64,000 bases of DNA from Cheilinus undulatus (taxonomy: Eukaryota > Chordata > Actinopteri > Labriformes > Labridae). Positions 48,807-60,600 of this stretch are shown here, piece after piece. The DNA lies in contig NC_054881.1 in assembly GCF_018320785.1 (NCBI RefSeq), positions 21,886,275 through 21,950,274 on the forward strand, given 5' to 3'. The first letter of the stretch is position 1. Each line of letters starts with the position of its first letter. Made by a program: the position numbers and the translations under genes. The notes below the pieces were generated by a model. It saw only the letters and a program-made list of their open reading frames with translations. It had not been told where the DNA came from and ran no database searches.

Positions 48807-49412
48807 ATGGGAATACTGACAGTTTTGTGTTATGAACAAGCCGGTTTGTTTGAGTATTTTAGTGCGTCCAGCTCCCAGGCGGGCTGTAGCTTTGTAAAAG
48901 CCCTGTATTGTATTTCTTTCCTGTGCCAGAGCCCTTTTTCCTGTGGCGGTGCTGTGTCAAACGATGACCCTCTGCTTCCTGAAAGTCGCATGGAGACAGG
49001 CCTGCCACGAGCCCGGGGGCCTCACCGTCGGCCACTGGACAACCTCAAAGCCCCACAACGCATCTGTCTAACCCTTTTATTCCTTTTTAGAGCCCTCTTT
49101 TCCCTCGTCCGCTTTTCCTGCTCCCCTTTACTTGTTTTCTCTCCATTTATAACTCTTCAATCATCCTCCATCTTTAATATTTTCATCTTTCTCACCTCCT
49201 GTCTGTTCTCACTCCCCTTCTCCTCGGTGCTTCCCTCCATCCACACCTCCTTTCCTCCACCCTTTGTCCCACCGTCCAGGTCAGAAGAGGGTCCGTCAGG
49301 CGTTTCCTGCATGAGTTACAGGTCCAGACCACACCTTGTGAGGGGATTTCTGCAACTTCTGTCAGTGACACGCCGTAAAAACAAGGAGACAAGCACCCTC
49401 ATGTCTGCATAG
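48807..49412 (+). other. 201-codon open frame over a GC-rich island; coding status doubtful
   Basis: The longest open frame in the window. Codons 48-93 cover a GC-rich, CpG-containing stretch (48940-49080) including CGAGCCCGGGGGCCTCACCG. Codons 94-160 translate a pyrimidine-rich tract and are low-complexity L/F/S. No domain or splice context is recognisable. The island may be a conserved element or an exon in some frame. I do not call a gene. Confidence 0.3.
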
Positions 49413-49980
49413 ACAAGGAGCTACCAAACAATGAGAATAATATACAGTTGTTTTTGGCAGTAAACTGTGACTTTTTGTTGGTGAGAATGAGGAAATGTGG
49501 GAAAAATGTGAAAACGGGATGAATTTAAAACAAATTTAAATGGAATCATAACAATGCTGCATCTAGATAAAGCAAAACATATTTTCTTCCTCTTGATAAA
49601 AATCATGATGACTCTTAGGGAATAGCTCTTGACCTCCTGTAAATTTATACCTCTATTTTTCCAGCAAGAAACCTCAGATTATAGAACAAAAAAAGAAGAA
49701 GTGGAAAAAACAGCAGTTTCTTGAGTTTCTTCAGGCTAGCTCCAGAGTCCTAAGAATTTCCATTGGAATTCACATTAAGATTCCCAGAATTGTATTAGAA
49801 AAAATTTTAGTCTCTGAGAGTTATGCTTAAGGAGAGAAAATACAGGATGTGGCTGACTTGTCTTGTCATTGTCTGCCAGGGTGCTGGGCGTCGTCTCAGC
49901 TAAATCCTGCTATGACCTCATAATTTCACATATGCAACATTCTTAATATTTGCAGATTTGGAATATATTTAGAAAAAAAA

Positions 49981-49982
<2 letters not shown>

Positions 49983-50022
<40 letters not shown>
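49983..50022. repeat. (AT)n microsatellite
   Basis: About 20 AT units. Confidence 0.97.
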
Positions 50023-50025
<3 letters not shown>

Positions 50026-50139
50026 TAATACCTCTCTTAAAAAAGAGTAATGTCAAACTCCCTCTGGGTTCATTGAAATCAGCTCTGTGTTCTTAATGAT
50101 GGCGCATAGATCCATCATGAACGTATTTATAGGAATGGT

Positions 50140-50353
50140 GGCTTGCTTTAGCTTCATTAGCTTTAGCTAAAGTTAACATAGCTACTCTAGCTATGTAATT
50201 AATATCACTACAAAAGCCAATATAGCTATGTTAGCTTAAGCAATGTGAGCATAAGAAAATGTAGCTTAAGCATATGTAGCTATGTAGCTAACATACCTAT
50301 GTAGCTTACCTAGCTTAGCTTTAGCTGTGTAGCTCTGTTCGCTATGTTTTCTA
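50140..50353. repeat. AGCT-rich repeat family, block 4, left half
   Basis: Words such as TTAGCTTTAGCTAAAGTTAA and TAGCTATGTAGCTAACATAC up to the Tc1 insertion point. Confidence 0.8.
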
Positions 50354-51865
50354 CAATGCTTTCCACATTATTAAGCAAATGACATTTTTCTCTTCTTTTC
50401 CTAAATATTAATGCAAATGACAGAATATTTTTTTAAGTCATCAGCTGTTAGAGCATAATTCAGATGTTTTTGAACAAACTTCATAATGATGAACATTATT
50501 TTTTTTTAATAAAAACCTCAAAATACACTGTTCCACATTATTAAGCAGGCCACAGGTTTCAATTTTGGAAAGAAAAAGGATCTCTCTACTGCCGAAAAGC
50601 CTCAAATAGTGTAATGCCTTGAAGAAGGAATGAAAACGTTAGATATTTCATGAAAAATTAATCGTGATCATCGTACTGTGAAGAAATTTGTGGCTGATTC
50701 AGAGCACAGATGGGTTCATGCAGATAAAGGCATAATGAGGAAGGTTTCTGATGGAAAAAAATCATCAGATTAAGAGAGCAGCTGCTAAAATGCCATTACA
50801 AAGCAGCAAACAAGTATTTGAAGCTGCTGGTGCCTCTGGAGTCCCACCAACCTGCAGTCGTGTATAATCCTACTATTTGGCCTCCCGATCCAATGCTCAC
50901 AAGTAGAAACGGTTGCAGTGGGCCCAGAAATACATGAAGACTCATTTCCAAATGGTCTTGTTTACTGATGAGTGCCGTGCAACCCTGGATGGTCCAGATG
51001 GAGGAGTAGTGAATGGTTGGTGGATGGCCACCATGTCCCAACAAGGCTGTGACGTCAGCAAGGAGGTGGCGGAGTCATGTTTTGGGCCGGATTCATGAGG
51101 AGAGAGCTGGTAGGCCCCTTAGGGTCCCTGAAGGTGTGAAAATGACTTCGGCAAAGTATCTAGAGTTTCTGACTGACCACTTTCTTCCATGGTACAAAAA
51201 GAAGAGCAGTTCCTTCTGTAGCAAAATTTTCTTCATGCATGACAATGCACCATCTCATGCTGCAAAGAATACCTCTGTGTCATTGGCTGCTATGGGCATG
51301 AAAAGAGGGAAACTCATGTTGTGGCCCCCATCCTCCCCTGACCTCAACCCTATTGATAACCTTTGGAGCATCCTCAAGCTAAAGATCTTTGAGGGTGGGA
51401 GGCAGTTCACATCAAAACAGCAGCTCTAGGAGGCTATTCTGACATCCTGCAAAGAAATTCAAACAGCAACTCTCCAAAAACTCACAAGTTCAATGGATGC
51501 AAGAATTGTGAAGGTGATATCAGAGAAGGGCTCCTATGTTAACATGGAACTTGGCTTGTTAAGATGTTTTTGTTTGAAATAGATTTGATTTCAGTAAATA
51601 TGACCTCCTGATGCTGCAAATTGAATGAATGACCATTTTCAGTTCTTTACAACCTATAAAATCTTTTAACACTCTGTTTTGCATAATAATGTGGAAAAGT
51701 GCATTTTGAGGTTTTTATAATGTTCATCATTGTGAAGTTTGTTCAAAAACATTTGAATTATGCTCTAACAGCTGATGACTTGAAAAATATTCAGTCTGTC
51801 ATTCGTATTAATATTTAGGAAAATAAGAGAAAAATGTAATTAGCTTAATAATGTGGAAAGCAGTG
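50354..51865 (+). mobile_element. Tc1-like transposon with IR/DR-type ends
   Basis: About 1.5 kb, flanked by TA (50352-50353 and 51866-51867). Its ~200-bp inverted repeats each contain two TTCCACATTATTAAGC-like sites, outer at about 50360 and 51845 and inner at about 50530 and 51685, the IR/DR layout known from Sleeping Beauty relatives. Arms are still clearly alignable, so this is the least decayed transposon here. Confidence 0.92.
50590..51555 (+). pseudogene. Tc1-like transposase, frameshifted
   Basis: Readable in pieces: REQLLKCHY-type N-terminal text, then WAQKYMKTHFQMVLFTDECR (frame 50913-51098), a frameshift near 51020-51100, then EERAGRPLRVPEGVKMTSAK, IFFMHDNAPSHAAKN and WPPSSPDLNPIDNLWSILK (frame 51013-51429), interrupted by TAG at 51427 and followed by EAILTSCKEIQTATLQKLTS. 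The DDE-type residues D of FTDE, D of HDNAPSH and the PDLNPI-DNLW block (usual catalytic E replaced by D) are visible. Stops and frame changes make it inactive. Confidence 0.9.
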
Positions 51866-51950
51866 TATAGCTAAGTTAGCTTTAGTAACTTGAGCTTAAG
51901 CAAACATAGCTAAGCACATAACAGATATGTAACTTATGTAGCTGCTTTGG
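51866..51950. repeat. AGCT-rich repeat family, block 4, right half
   Basis: TAGCTAAGTTAGCTTTAGTA and GCAAACATAGCTAAGC resume directly after the Tc1 element, showing that the element split a pre-existing block. Confidence 0.75.
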
Positions 51951-52580
51951 AATGTTTTCACTGAGGACAAGCTTTTTTCCAGTAGGCAGACTGTTTGTTT
52001 ACTCAACTCCATTAAACGCTTTGTAACTAGGTTTGGCAGGTCATTCTTTGACTTTTTAATTTTTGGTATCCTAACCTTACCTTAACTTAAACAGAAGTTG
52101 AGTTCGATTTTATTTAGAACGTTTTAGCCTGTATTTCCATTCTGAGATATACGGCGTCTCAGATGAATGGTTATGAGAGTAGCTGACTGAAATGAACAGG
52201 CTGCAGCCAGACTGTCTTGCACTTCTTGTTTACCCCTGTCCCTCTATTTCCCGTGCCCTCTTGCCTCTGAAATAGAGTTTCTGGAGTGGCTGTGGAATCC
52301 CCTTCTGAGGTCATCTGAAGTCGAGTGATTTTTTTTAAATGCTTGCTTGAAATTAAAAAGAACCATGATACATTTAACCTCACTTGTTGGACAGGTCATC
52401 ATATTCATGGCATAGGATATATTTTGCATCCATCTGGGCAACAACCTAAAATGGGCAGTTAGAAAAGAGATAACTTTTAAAAATTGGATGATTGGATAAA
52501 TGTTTTGTCTGTCACATTCATATTTGGTTAGTCGGAACAACAAAATATTGACATAGTGGGCATGTGCTGCCAAGCAGTAA
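51951..52580. other. Non-coding, nothing recognised
   Basis: Short open frames only. Confidence 0.45.
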
Positions 52581-52584
52581 ACTA

Positions 52585-52945
52585 CATAATGCACGCTTGA
52601 CAGGCAGCTGTTGCCATGTTCCGATTCTTCACCATCAATTGAGCCACTTGTTCAATCAAACTCATGCAAAAGCTGGCTGTGAGAAGAGCAAAAACATCTA
52701 TTTTTCCAGGAAAAGCTTTCAGTGCAGTTCTTTGCTTAGAAATGTCCAGTTCTGCTAAAACTGCCACTTCAACTGCATCCACGCTTATCTCTTCAGAAGC
52801 CACTGCTGTTGACAGGCATGCAGAACAACTAAACCTCTTGTAACCTCTTTTACCTGAAAGGATGCTGATTTGGCAAGATGAATCTGCCTGATGACAGACA
52901 TGGAACCTAGCGAATTCATCTGCTTTGCATGTAGCACTTCTCCCT
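52585..52945 (+). repeat. Dispersed repeat family A, copy 3
   Basis: Shares GACAGGCAGCTGTTG, CTTTCAGTGCAGTTCTTTGC, GGATGCTGATTTGGCA and TGCCTGATGACAGACATGGA with other copies. Confidence 0.65.
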
Positions 52946-53283
52946 ACCACTCCAGTCAAACAAGAATCAAGACACCCTACCCTACCCTAACACAAGGGGA
53001 ACACTTACTGGTTGGGGCAAGGGGTGTATTGGGATTGATCCCTAATCAACTCTTGGCTGCATTCCGACAGAGGTCAGTCTTACAAATGGCTGCACTCACT
53101 TGGAGCGCTGAGGGAAAGCAGTGTGCTTTGTTTTGATCTGAGAGACTGGCACTAAAGTGCAACATCTACTTGACAAATACAGTTCAAGTTACATCTTACT
53201 CGTTTTAACTGTCTGCTTGTTCATGTTGTTCACAAGAATTGTAATATACTAGATAAGTGATAAGCTAGTTTTGGCAACTGAGG

Positions 53284-53500
53284 CCTTATTCACACTTGCA
53301 CAAAACTCCTGAAAAAAATCCTGAATTTACCTGGGTGAAACTGCATATGTGAACACAAACAGCTGTATTTTTCACCAGGGCTAAACCTAAAATTTCCCTG
53401 CTAGTCCAATAGTACTTTGCCTCTCCCCAAGCCTCCCTTTACTGACAGCCAAACTGCAGGAAAACCTCCTGCTGCGAGGGACAAGTGTGAACAAGTAAGT
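53284..53500. repeat. Possible MITE with TTCACACTTG ends
   Basis: TTATTCACACTTGCACAAAA at the left and GGGACAAGTGTGAACAAG at the right form a short inverted pair; the interior (TATGTGAACACAAACAGC) resembles a fish MITE. Confidence 0.4.
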
Positions 53501-54190
53501 CAGGAAGTTTTGGTTAGCCACAAGGTAGTTGGCATCAGCGTCTCCAATAAGGCGATCGCTGTACTTCAGTGACTGTCGAATCATGCTTTATTGTTACTAT
53601 ATTAATAAATTACGTGAAAGGCGTCAAAACTCTACCTGCATTTTGTTCTGGCTGAGCCCGACAAATCTTGCTACACCCAGTGGACTAGCTTTATAACAGC
53701 TGATGCACGTGTCAAAAAAATGGTAAGCTTTTCTTTTGACCCGTAACCACGTCATACTCTTACTTTGATCTTGGACAATGTCCTGATGGTACGTGAGTGT
53801 CTGTGTGCTTGCATTGGCACAAATCTCTTTGTTCCACAGACCAGTGTGCCTTTGAATGAGCTCAACGCCTCCTTCCACTTAAGGTCATGAGTGCGTGTGC
53901 AGGCAGCAGTAACATACTTTTCAGTGCATCTCTGAAACGACTCCTCAAGTCTTATTCTAGCCCAGGTCAGAGGCAGGAAGCGAGCCAGGAGAAAAGGAGG
54001 AAGCAGAAGCAGCTCTCTCTGGCTGCAGGTAGTGACCCTCAACCTGGACCTCCGACCCCGGCCTCCGTCAGTCTGACAACACTCAGACTGACAAAACACA
54101 GATGTGCAAACACACCGCTGCTGCCTACATTGTGCTGATATAGGAAAAGACTTTCTGATAAATGGGAACTTAAATAAAGACAATAAATCC
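53501..54190. other. Intergenic, GC-moderate, no supported gene
   Basis: A 143-codon minus-strand frame (53752-54183) and an 83-codon plus-strand frame (53887-54138) overlap here. Neither shows a known domain. The plus frame has a donor-like CTGCAGGTAGTG at about 54021. Unresolved. Confidence 0.3.
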
Positions 54191-54194
54191 AGAA

Positions 54195-54552
54195 TGATAA
54201 TTTACCTCTTTATTATTTGACAAATATAATAACAGCATGTTGCATTTGTTCACTCGTTACATTTACAGAAGTGTTGAGGAAAGCTGTATGGATAACACAG
54301 ACTTTGATCACACAATCATCCATCCCTCTTTCATTAACTAACTGTTTGATGATGCTGGACGTACTCCTGCTGCATAAGCCCTGCCCAAAAAAAAGAAGAA
54401 CCCTCAGAGATTACAATAAGGTGACAAGAACAGCCTGCTTGTGTTGACATTTAAAGATTCGAAGCCAATGAAGAATCACAAAGGCGGCAGTGGTTGAAGG
54501 TCTTTGGGCAGGGCTCATGCTTTTGGAAGGTATCTGAAACTCTAGAGCTGAA
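54195..54552 (-). other. ndufa8: ndufa8 3' untranslated region (inferred)
   Basis: Inferred from the distance between the stop codon and the first canonical poly(A) signal on the minus strand. No transcript evidence is available, so the 3' boundary is approximate. Confidence 0.55.
54209..54214 (-). terminator. ndufa8: Candidate poly(A) signal of ndufa8
   Basis: TTTATT on the plus strand reads AATAAA on the minus strand, about 340 nt after the ndufa8 stop codon. It is the first canonical hexamer found downstream of the gene. Confidence 0.55.
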
Positions 54553-54690
54553 TCACCAGGTCCAGAAGAAAAACTTGCTGCCATGCTTGGCAGGCTCCAG
54601 TTTACCCTCAATAACTGCGTTCGGCTCAGGACGAGGTCTAGAGTGGTAAGGGTTTTCAGGGAGGGGCCGCTCGGTCGCCACTTTGGTCAC
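54553..54690 (-). CDS. ndufa8: ndufa8 coding exon 4 (C-terminus and stop)
   Basis: Encodes residues 128-172 and a TGA stop at 54553-54555. Contains the conserved [14 protein letters not shown] block and the aromatic C-terminus FFFWTW; the last residue is W where I recall K in human. Confidence 0.96.
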   Translation of the reverse strand: MTKVATERPLPENPYHSRPRPEPNAVIEGKLEPAKHGSKFFFWTW

Positions 54691-57600
54691 CTGTGAGGGT
54701 AAAGGAACATACATAACGTGATTTTCAGATAAACATTAAACCGTGTAAAAGTTTTTGTTGTATTTCATTTGCTCGACAGGCAGGCGATGTGATAGTTCAT
54801 CAACAGTGGAGCTTGTTGGTGGATAAAACTCATGCTAAGGCCAGTAGGGAGAAGTGCCAAAACATTTTTCGGCCATAAAAAGCTTTCAGTGCGGTTCTTT
54901 GCTCTTTATTTTATAAAGGAATGTGTTCCAGTTCTGATAAAAACTGCTGCTATACTGCAACAATATCTGAGCTAAATGCTACACTGGCAGCAGCCATTGC
55001 CACTGGCTTCTAGTACAACTAAATCCTGCCCGCATTGTTCTCCTCAAGTCACGATGATTGGTCAGACCTGGCACAATCATATGAGATCAGAGCTTTGCAA
55101 GATGGATCTGCCTAAACAGAAAATGAATCTGGCTGATCCAGTGTGAACATAAGATTAAGTCTTATTTTGCTTTCTTCAACTTAAAGGTCACATATTTTAC
55201 CCTTTAAAAAAAAATTATATTGATCTCAGAGGTCCCTAAAACATGCCTGTGAAGATTGTTGCTGAAAAAATGCCCCACTATTGGATTTTTGCATGTCTAA
55301 AAAACCTTCTGTTTCAGCCCTGCTCAGAACAAGCTGTTTTATGTCTGTGGCTTTAAATGTTACTGAGCTGTCTGACTCCACCCCTCTCTGGAAATGGATG
55401 TGGATTAATGGATGTGGCTCTCCTGATCCTACTCTCAGCTGGCAGCTGAGGAGGATTAGAAGAGGAGGGTGGAACTTTCTTCCTAGTGGGAAGAGCCAAC
55501 CGAACCTGGGGGCGGTGCTAACTCCCCACATGACATCATGAGGGGAAAGTCTGAGAACAGCTTGTTACAACACACATGTTCTTGGGGGGGGGGGGATTCT
55601 TGGGGGTATTCTGGATAGGCCAGGGGCACTTATTTTTGCTAGAAAAGCCTTAAAAAAGTGTATTTTGCATAATAGGTGACCTTTAAGTTGTGCTTCCTTT
55701 AAAGCTCTACAAGTCTCCTAAAAAGCTATATCATGACAATAAAAGCATTATCAAATCCATGATTTAGTCTTCAAACCTGCAGCTGACTGAGACCACTATG
55801 CAGATGCAATCAGAGCCTCTTATACAGCTCACAATCAGCAAGAATGGAGCCCATCAACAAAGTGGCTGACACAGTGAGTGCACAGTCACTCCGTCACACA
55901 TCTCACCTTCGACAGGTCTCCCAGGTCAGGTCTCTCCCAGCCGAGCTTGTCGAGAACGCAGCTGTCGAAGGCTTGCTGCTGCTTACGGCAGCGACGCAGC
56001 TCGGCCAAGTTGGAATAATCCAGACAGGTCCAGTACTCGGTGAAGGACTCGGCACAGTTTCCCTTGATTTGCCTGCAAAAAATGAATAAAAAAATTCAAG
56101 AGTGAGATTGTCCCGAAACCTTGCATAAACTGTGTCTATCCCATTAAAAAGGCTTAAAAAAACAACAGTTGTTAAGGTGATAAAGTCACCCAGGAAAGCC
56201 CAAATAAATGAAAATGACATTAAGGGTTTGAAAACATTTTTAATGCTAATATCATGGCTATGGCTAAATTTTGGTTTATTACTTGTAATTTTCCACCAAT
56301 CACAGTTTTTGGTGCTCCAATAAACAGAAAAATGTCAACTGCTCATTTAAATAAAGTTTCCTTGGCAAGCACCAAGAATCAAACCAGGTCCCTGAGTAAT
56401 TACAGCTTTTCTCAAATCTTCCCTCATTATAATAATTACAGGTACTGCTCTTTCACAATACCTCTCAGTTTATCTTTGGGGTGAGAGAGTTGCTTGCTTG
56501 TTTCGGCTTTAGAATTAGAGGGCATGTGTTTTTTAAAGAACCAGAAACACAAACTGTTTGAGGCACACACAAAAGCACCTTAGTCTCTGGAAGGCCAACC
56601 AAAGCTCTGGTTTAAACCTTTTCATAAACAGACTCAGCAGTAAGGAGTGAAAATACCCAGACCACTTCCTCAAATAGCCCCCAAGGGCAGTTTGAGAGAC
56701 ACAATAGCTTCTGTACTTATTTATGTTTAAAGATTAACAAGCCCTGTATCTACTGGTCAGTGTAAAGTAGTGACTACACTCACTACTGGTCATTGTGAAG
56801 AAGAGGAACAGATACATCACACAGAAAATGTTCCCAACATTTTAATGGCTAAGGGATAATTCAAATTCATGAAATTGAAAGTAAAAAACACAAATCAGGA
56901 ATTTGGAAAAAAGTTCATTCTTATTGAAGGACAAAATAAAATTGACGAAATGTTGTGGGTAAGACTGATTTAATGGAATTGAAAAGAAGAGTCAGATCGC
57001 TCTCTTTTTCCTGCATCTTTCTGATTTTAAGTTGCTAGAGATAGACATATGACATTGACAAGTATGGCGCTGTTTCAAAACCCAAACTGTTTTCAGCTGT
57101 GAAAATGCTGTGCATGGTGACACATACAAGCTGAGGTTGCGTTAACCGAAAATTTTCCGTCATTGACAGATATATATATATATTTTTTTTTTCTTTTTTG
57201 AAGGATGATGGAGAATTGAAGGCTGTCTGTCATTTTAACCAACTGGAATGATGAGGATGAGCCTTCGTTTCAACACGCACACAGACAGATGCATAGACCT
57301 TTTCCATTTTGCACAAATGGACTATCAGGGAGGTTATTCAATCTATCAAAAAATCTTGTTACCACTGGGCTCTATCACTGACTTTGATTCTAGATGAGTG
57401 AAAGCACGTCGGGTCTCCGTGCTGACAGTGCACTGAGAGGCAGCTGGAGGTGTCTTCTTGTGTCTTAGTTCATCACAAAGGGATACAGGTCGGCATGCAG
57501 AGTGTTAAGCGATGAGAACGTTGCACAAACTGAAGACATGGTCTCATAAACGGTGGTTCTAATTTTAGATTAAAGAAGTATTTTTTCTTGTGATGTATTT

Positions 57601-60600
57601 TCCGCACATCTGTTTGTGGCCACTGTAAAGAAACATCGGAAAATAAAGGCTAAGCATTTACACGGCGATTCCTAGGAAATAATGTTCTTTTTATATACTA
57701 TTCACCTTACCACAAAAAGAATGACAGCCTCCTGCAGAGTAACATGATGATGAGAGCAGCTGGTGAGCACGCTGTGGTATTTATGGATTACAGTAAACTT
57801 CAGCTAAGTGATCAGAAGTCTAGCTTAATTCATGATGCTTCACCTAAATAAAGTCCATTATATTCGTTTTTCAGAACTATTAATAACACAGGAGTTAATA
57901 AATGATGATTAACCTAAATTAAGTCTGTTATAGTACCATTAAGATAGGAATTAAATCCGTCTGCTGTTGTCGCATGCACGTTTGCAGACAGAGCCTGTGC
58001 AACTGGTGGAGGAGTGTGTGATTGTCACATCAGGTTGTCCTTGTTGTTTCATCATTATAATTCAGCATGCGTTAATGATAAAAAATCCTGTGGAGCAGAC
58101 AAAAATGCACATGGCTCCACAGTGCAGCCTTTTAACAACCTGTTATTGGCTATGGTCCTCAAACTACAACATCTTGACATTAAAATATTCTTAAAACTGT
58201 AAGTGAGATCTTAAACGGCGCAGTTCATAGTTGCTTGCTTGAAGACTGGGGTTGCTGCTCCACCGTCACTTTGTAAAACGAGTGGTTAACACTGTGCTGC
58301 TGTGTTCATCTTTCTCTCAGTGCCATTAAAAATGCATAACCTCAAAGATTGTTCTTTCAATAGTTGGGTGCTTTATAGATTGAACACTACTAATGAAGTC
58401 ATATTGAATTATATTATTTTTCAGATACTAAACAGAAAAGTATAATGATGGATTGTAAAAAGGTATGACGGAAGTTTTACGACCCTTTCAGTCAAAAAGA
58501 TGGACAACAAAAAAGTCCAGCGCAACCTCTGCAAACAAGTGTCACAGAAGGCATTTTTCCTACTCAGGATTTTGTGTGCTCAAAATGCTGGATTACATTG
58601 GCACTGTATTAAAAAAAAGAAGCTACCACACAGAAAGCAGCAGCTGGAGACACAAGCCTTTACTAGACCATTGAGAAAGGACTTAAGTGTTATAAACACA
58701 TTTATCAACAACTTATTTTGATCCTGCTCTTCTTCTTGTGTTAAACAAAGTTGATTTCCTCCCTAGTAGATAGCTCAATGGAAGACTATTTTAACAACCT
58801 TATTTTTCCCATCCTTTTATCTTAGTTGTTTAATTGACACGATTCAATTTGGCCCCAGAAATACCAGCGTCTACATTCCACTTTAACCAAAAGTCAATAG
58901 AAAAGAGAGCAGGACAAATACAAGAAAACAATGACCATACTTTCTAGATTATTTGTGACACTGTTTCCATGCACAACAGAAGTTAATCGTTTAAGTTATA
59001 TTGAAAAGATTACACACATTACCTGAAGAAGTTAAGTGCACACTCGTTAACTTTCCTTCCCTCTTCTAGACATTTTCTGGGGTCCTTTTCCTCCCAGCGG
59101 CAGAGCATGAACTCCTTGTTGGGTTTGTCACACTGGGAACCATAATGGTGGGCAGCAGCCTTCAGCACTGCAGATGACACATTGATCTAGAAAGACGAAG
59201 AGACAGAAAGATGGAAAACAATGAGAATCAAACAAATAAAACTTACATCAAGATACTGTATCAATGTTTGAAGAACATGATTATTTTGCCTCCTTGACAC
59301 AGTAAACCATTTAAAAGTAATAGAATGATTTTTCATTGAAGGCTAACATCAGATTAAATTAACAGCCCAAACACCAAGCAGGTTAAAGGTTATAGGATAA
59401 TTTCCAAATACTCAGAAGTTGCCATGATTTACATTTTCCTCTCAACTTTAAGAGGCAAATTCAAAGTCTGCATCTGCATTTTCTGTCAAGATAAGACCAG
59501 GTATATATTGAAAGAGGAAGTTAATTACCCTAGGTTTAAGACAGTGCAGAAATCTAAAGTGAAAAGAAAACAGTTTTGAATGCAAATTTTCAAAAGGGGG
59601 GGGGGGATAGTGGCAATTAACAGAAAATCTGAGATTCTTAACTATTAAAAATGTTATTCTTTTTGTCAGCCCTAGTTATCATACACAACTGTGTTTTGGA
59701 GCTTTCAAAATAATCAACACTTCTTATCGCTTGTTTTAAATAATGCAATCTCAGACTTTACCACTGACAGTATTGTAAAGCACAAAAGCCTATAAAACTG
59801 CAGATTATCTGTCATTCTTTTAAACAAACCCTGTTAACAGCGTCTGAAAGAGAGTAGTGATGGTGTATTCAAATTTGTAGGATGGCAAATACACACACCA
59901 ACATTTCACAAGTCCTATCAGTGTCCCACAATGATGCAGAAGTTAGACTGGTGTCTTCTTCAAACAGCAAGAGAGCAGAGGAGGTGATACTGTCTCAACT
60001 GCACTTATGTTTAGAAAAACTGCCTGTGCAATTCTGTTGAAATGTTTACTGTGTGTTTCTGCAATTTAGACAGTGTGCTGGAGGTTGAATGCATAATTCT
60101 GTCACAAAAGCAATGAAATACTGATTTTTTGCTGTTATATCATTTGATCTTGACTGGTATATAAAAGCTAAGAATGTTGGTATTGTTACAGCTCTACTCT
60201 GTTCTTGTCTTGTTTCTCATAAAATAATGTAAAGCAGTCACACTTAAAATGTTAAATCAATTATTAAATTGGTAATAGGATATTGAACGACTGTGGAAAA
60301 ACAGTGATAAAAGTACTACTGTGAGACAAAAATAGTGCGAGAAAGAATTTTGTTTATTAGCTTCCATACTTGTTTAGGAGACAAACAAAGTCTTGCCAAC
60401 CAACACATGACCCACAAGGACAAGTTCAGGGAGCTAGAGCAACACCGCTGCTAGTGTTAACATGCAAGACAATTGTTTAGAAGCTGCAAAAGTTTAGTTA
60501 TTGTCAGTAAAGGGGTTAGTTAGAGATACGTTTAGGTCTGCAATGGGAGCGGTAATACGTTGGTATCCTAAGATGTCTTGACTCTTTTCTCGCTTTATAA

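Noticed and set aside
52582..52959. 125-codon minus-strand open frame
   Set aside because: Lies inside dispersed repeat family A, copy 3; the other copies do not keep the frame.
53752..54183. 143-codon minus-strand open frame just beyond ndufa8
   Set aside because: Considered as a further ndufa8 exon or a neighbouring gene, but ndufa8 is complete at 172 codons and the frame has no recognised domain.
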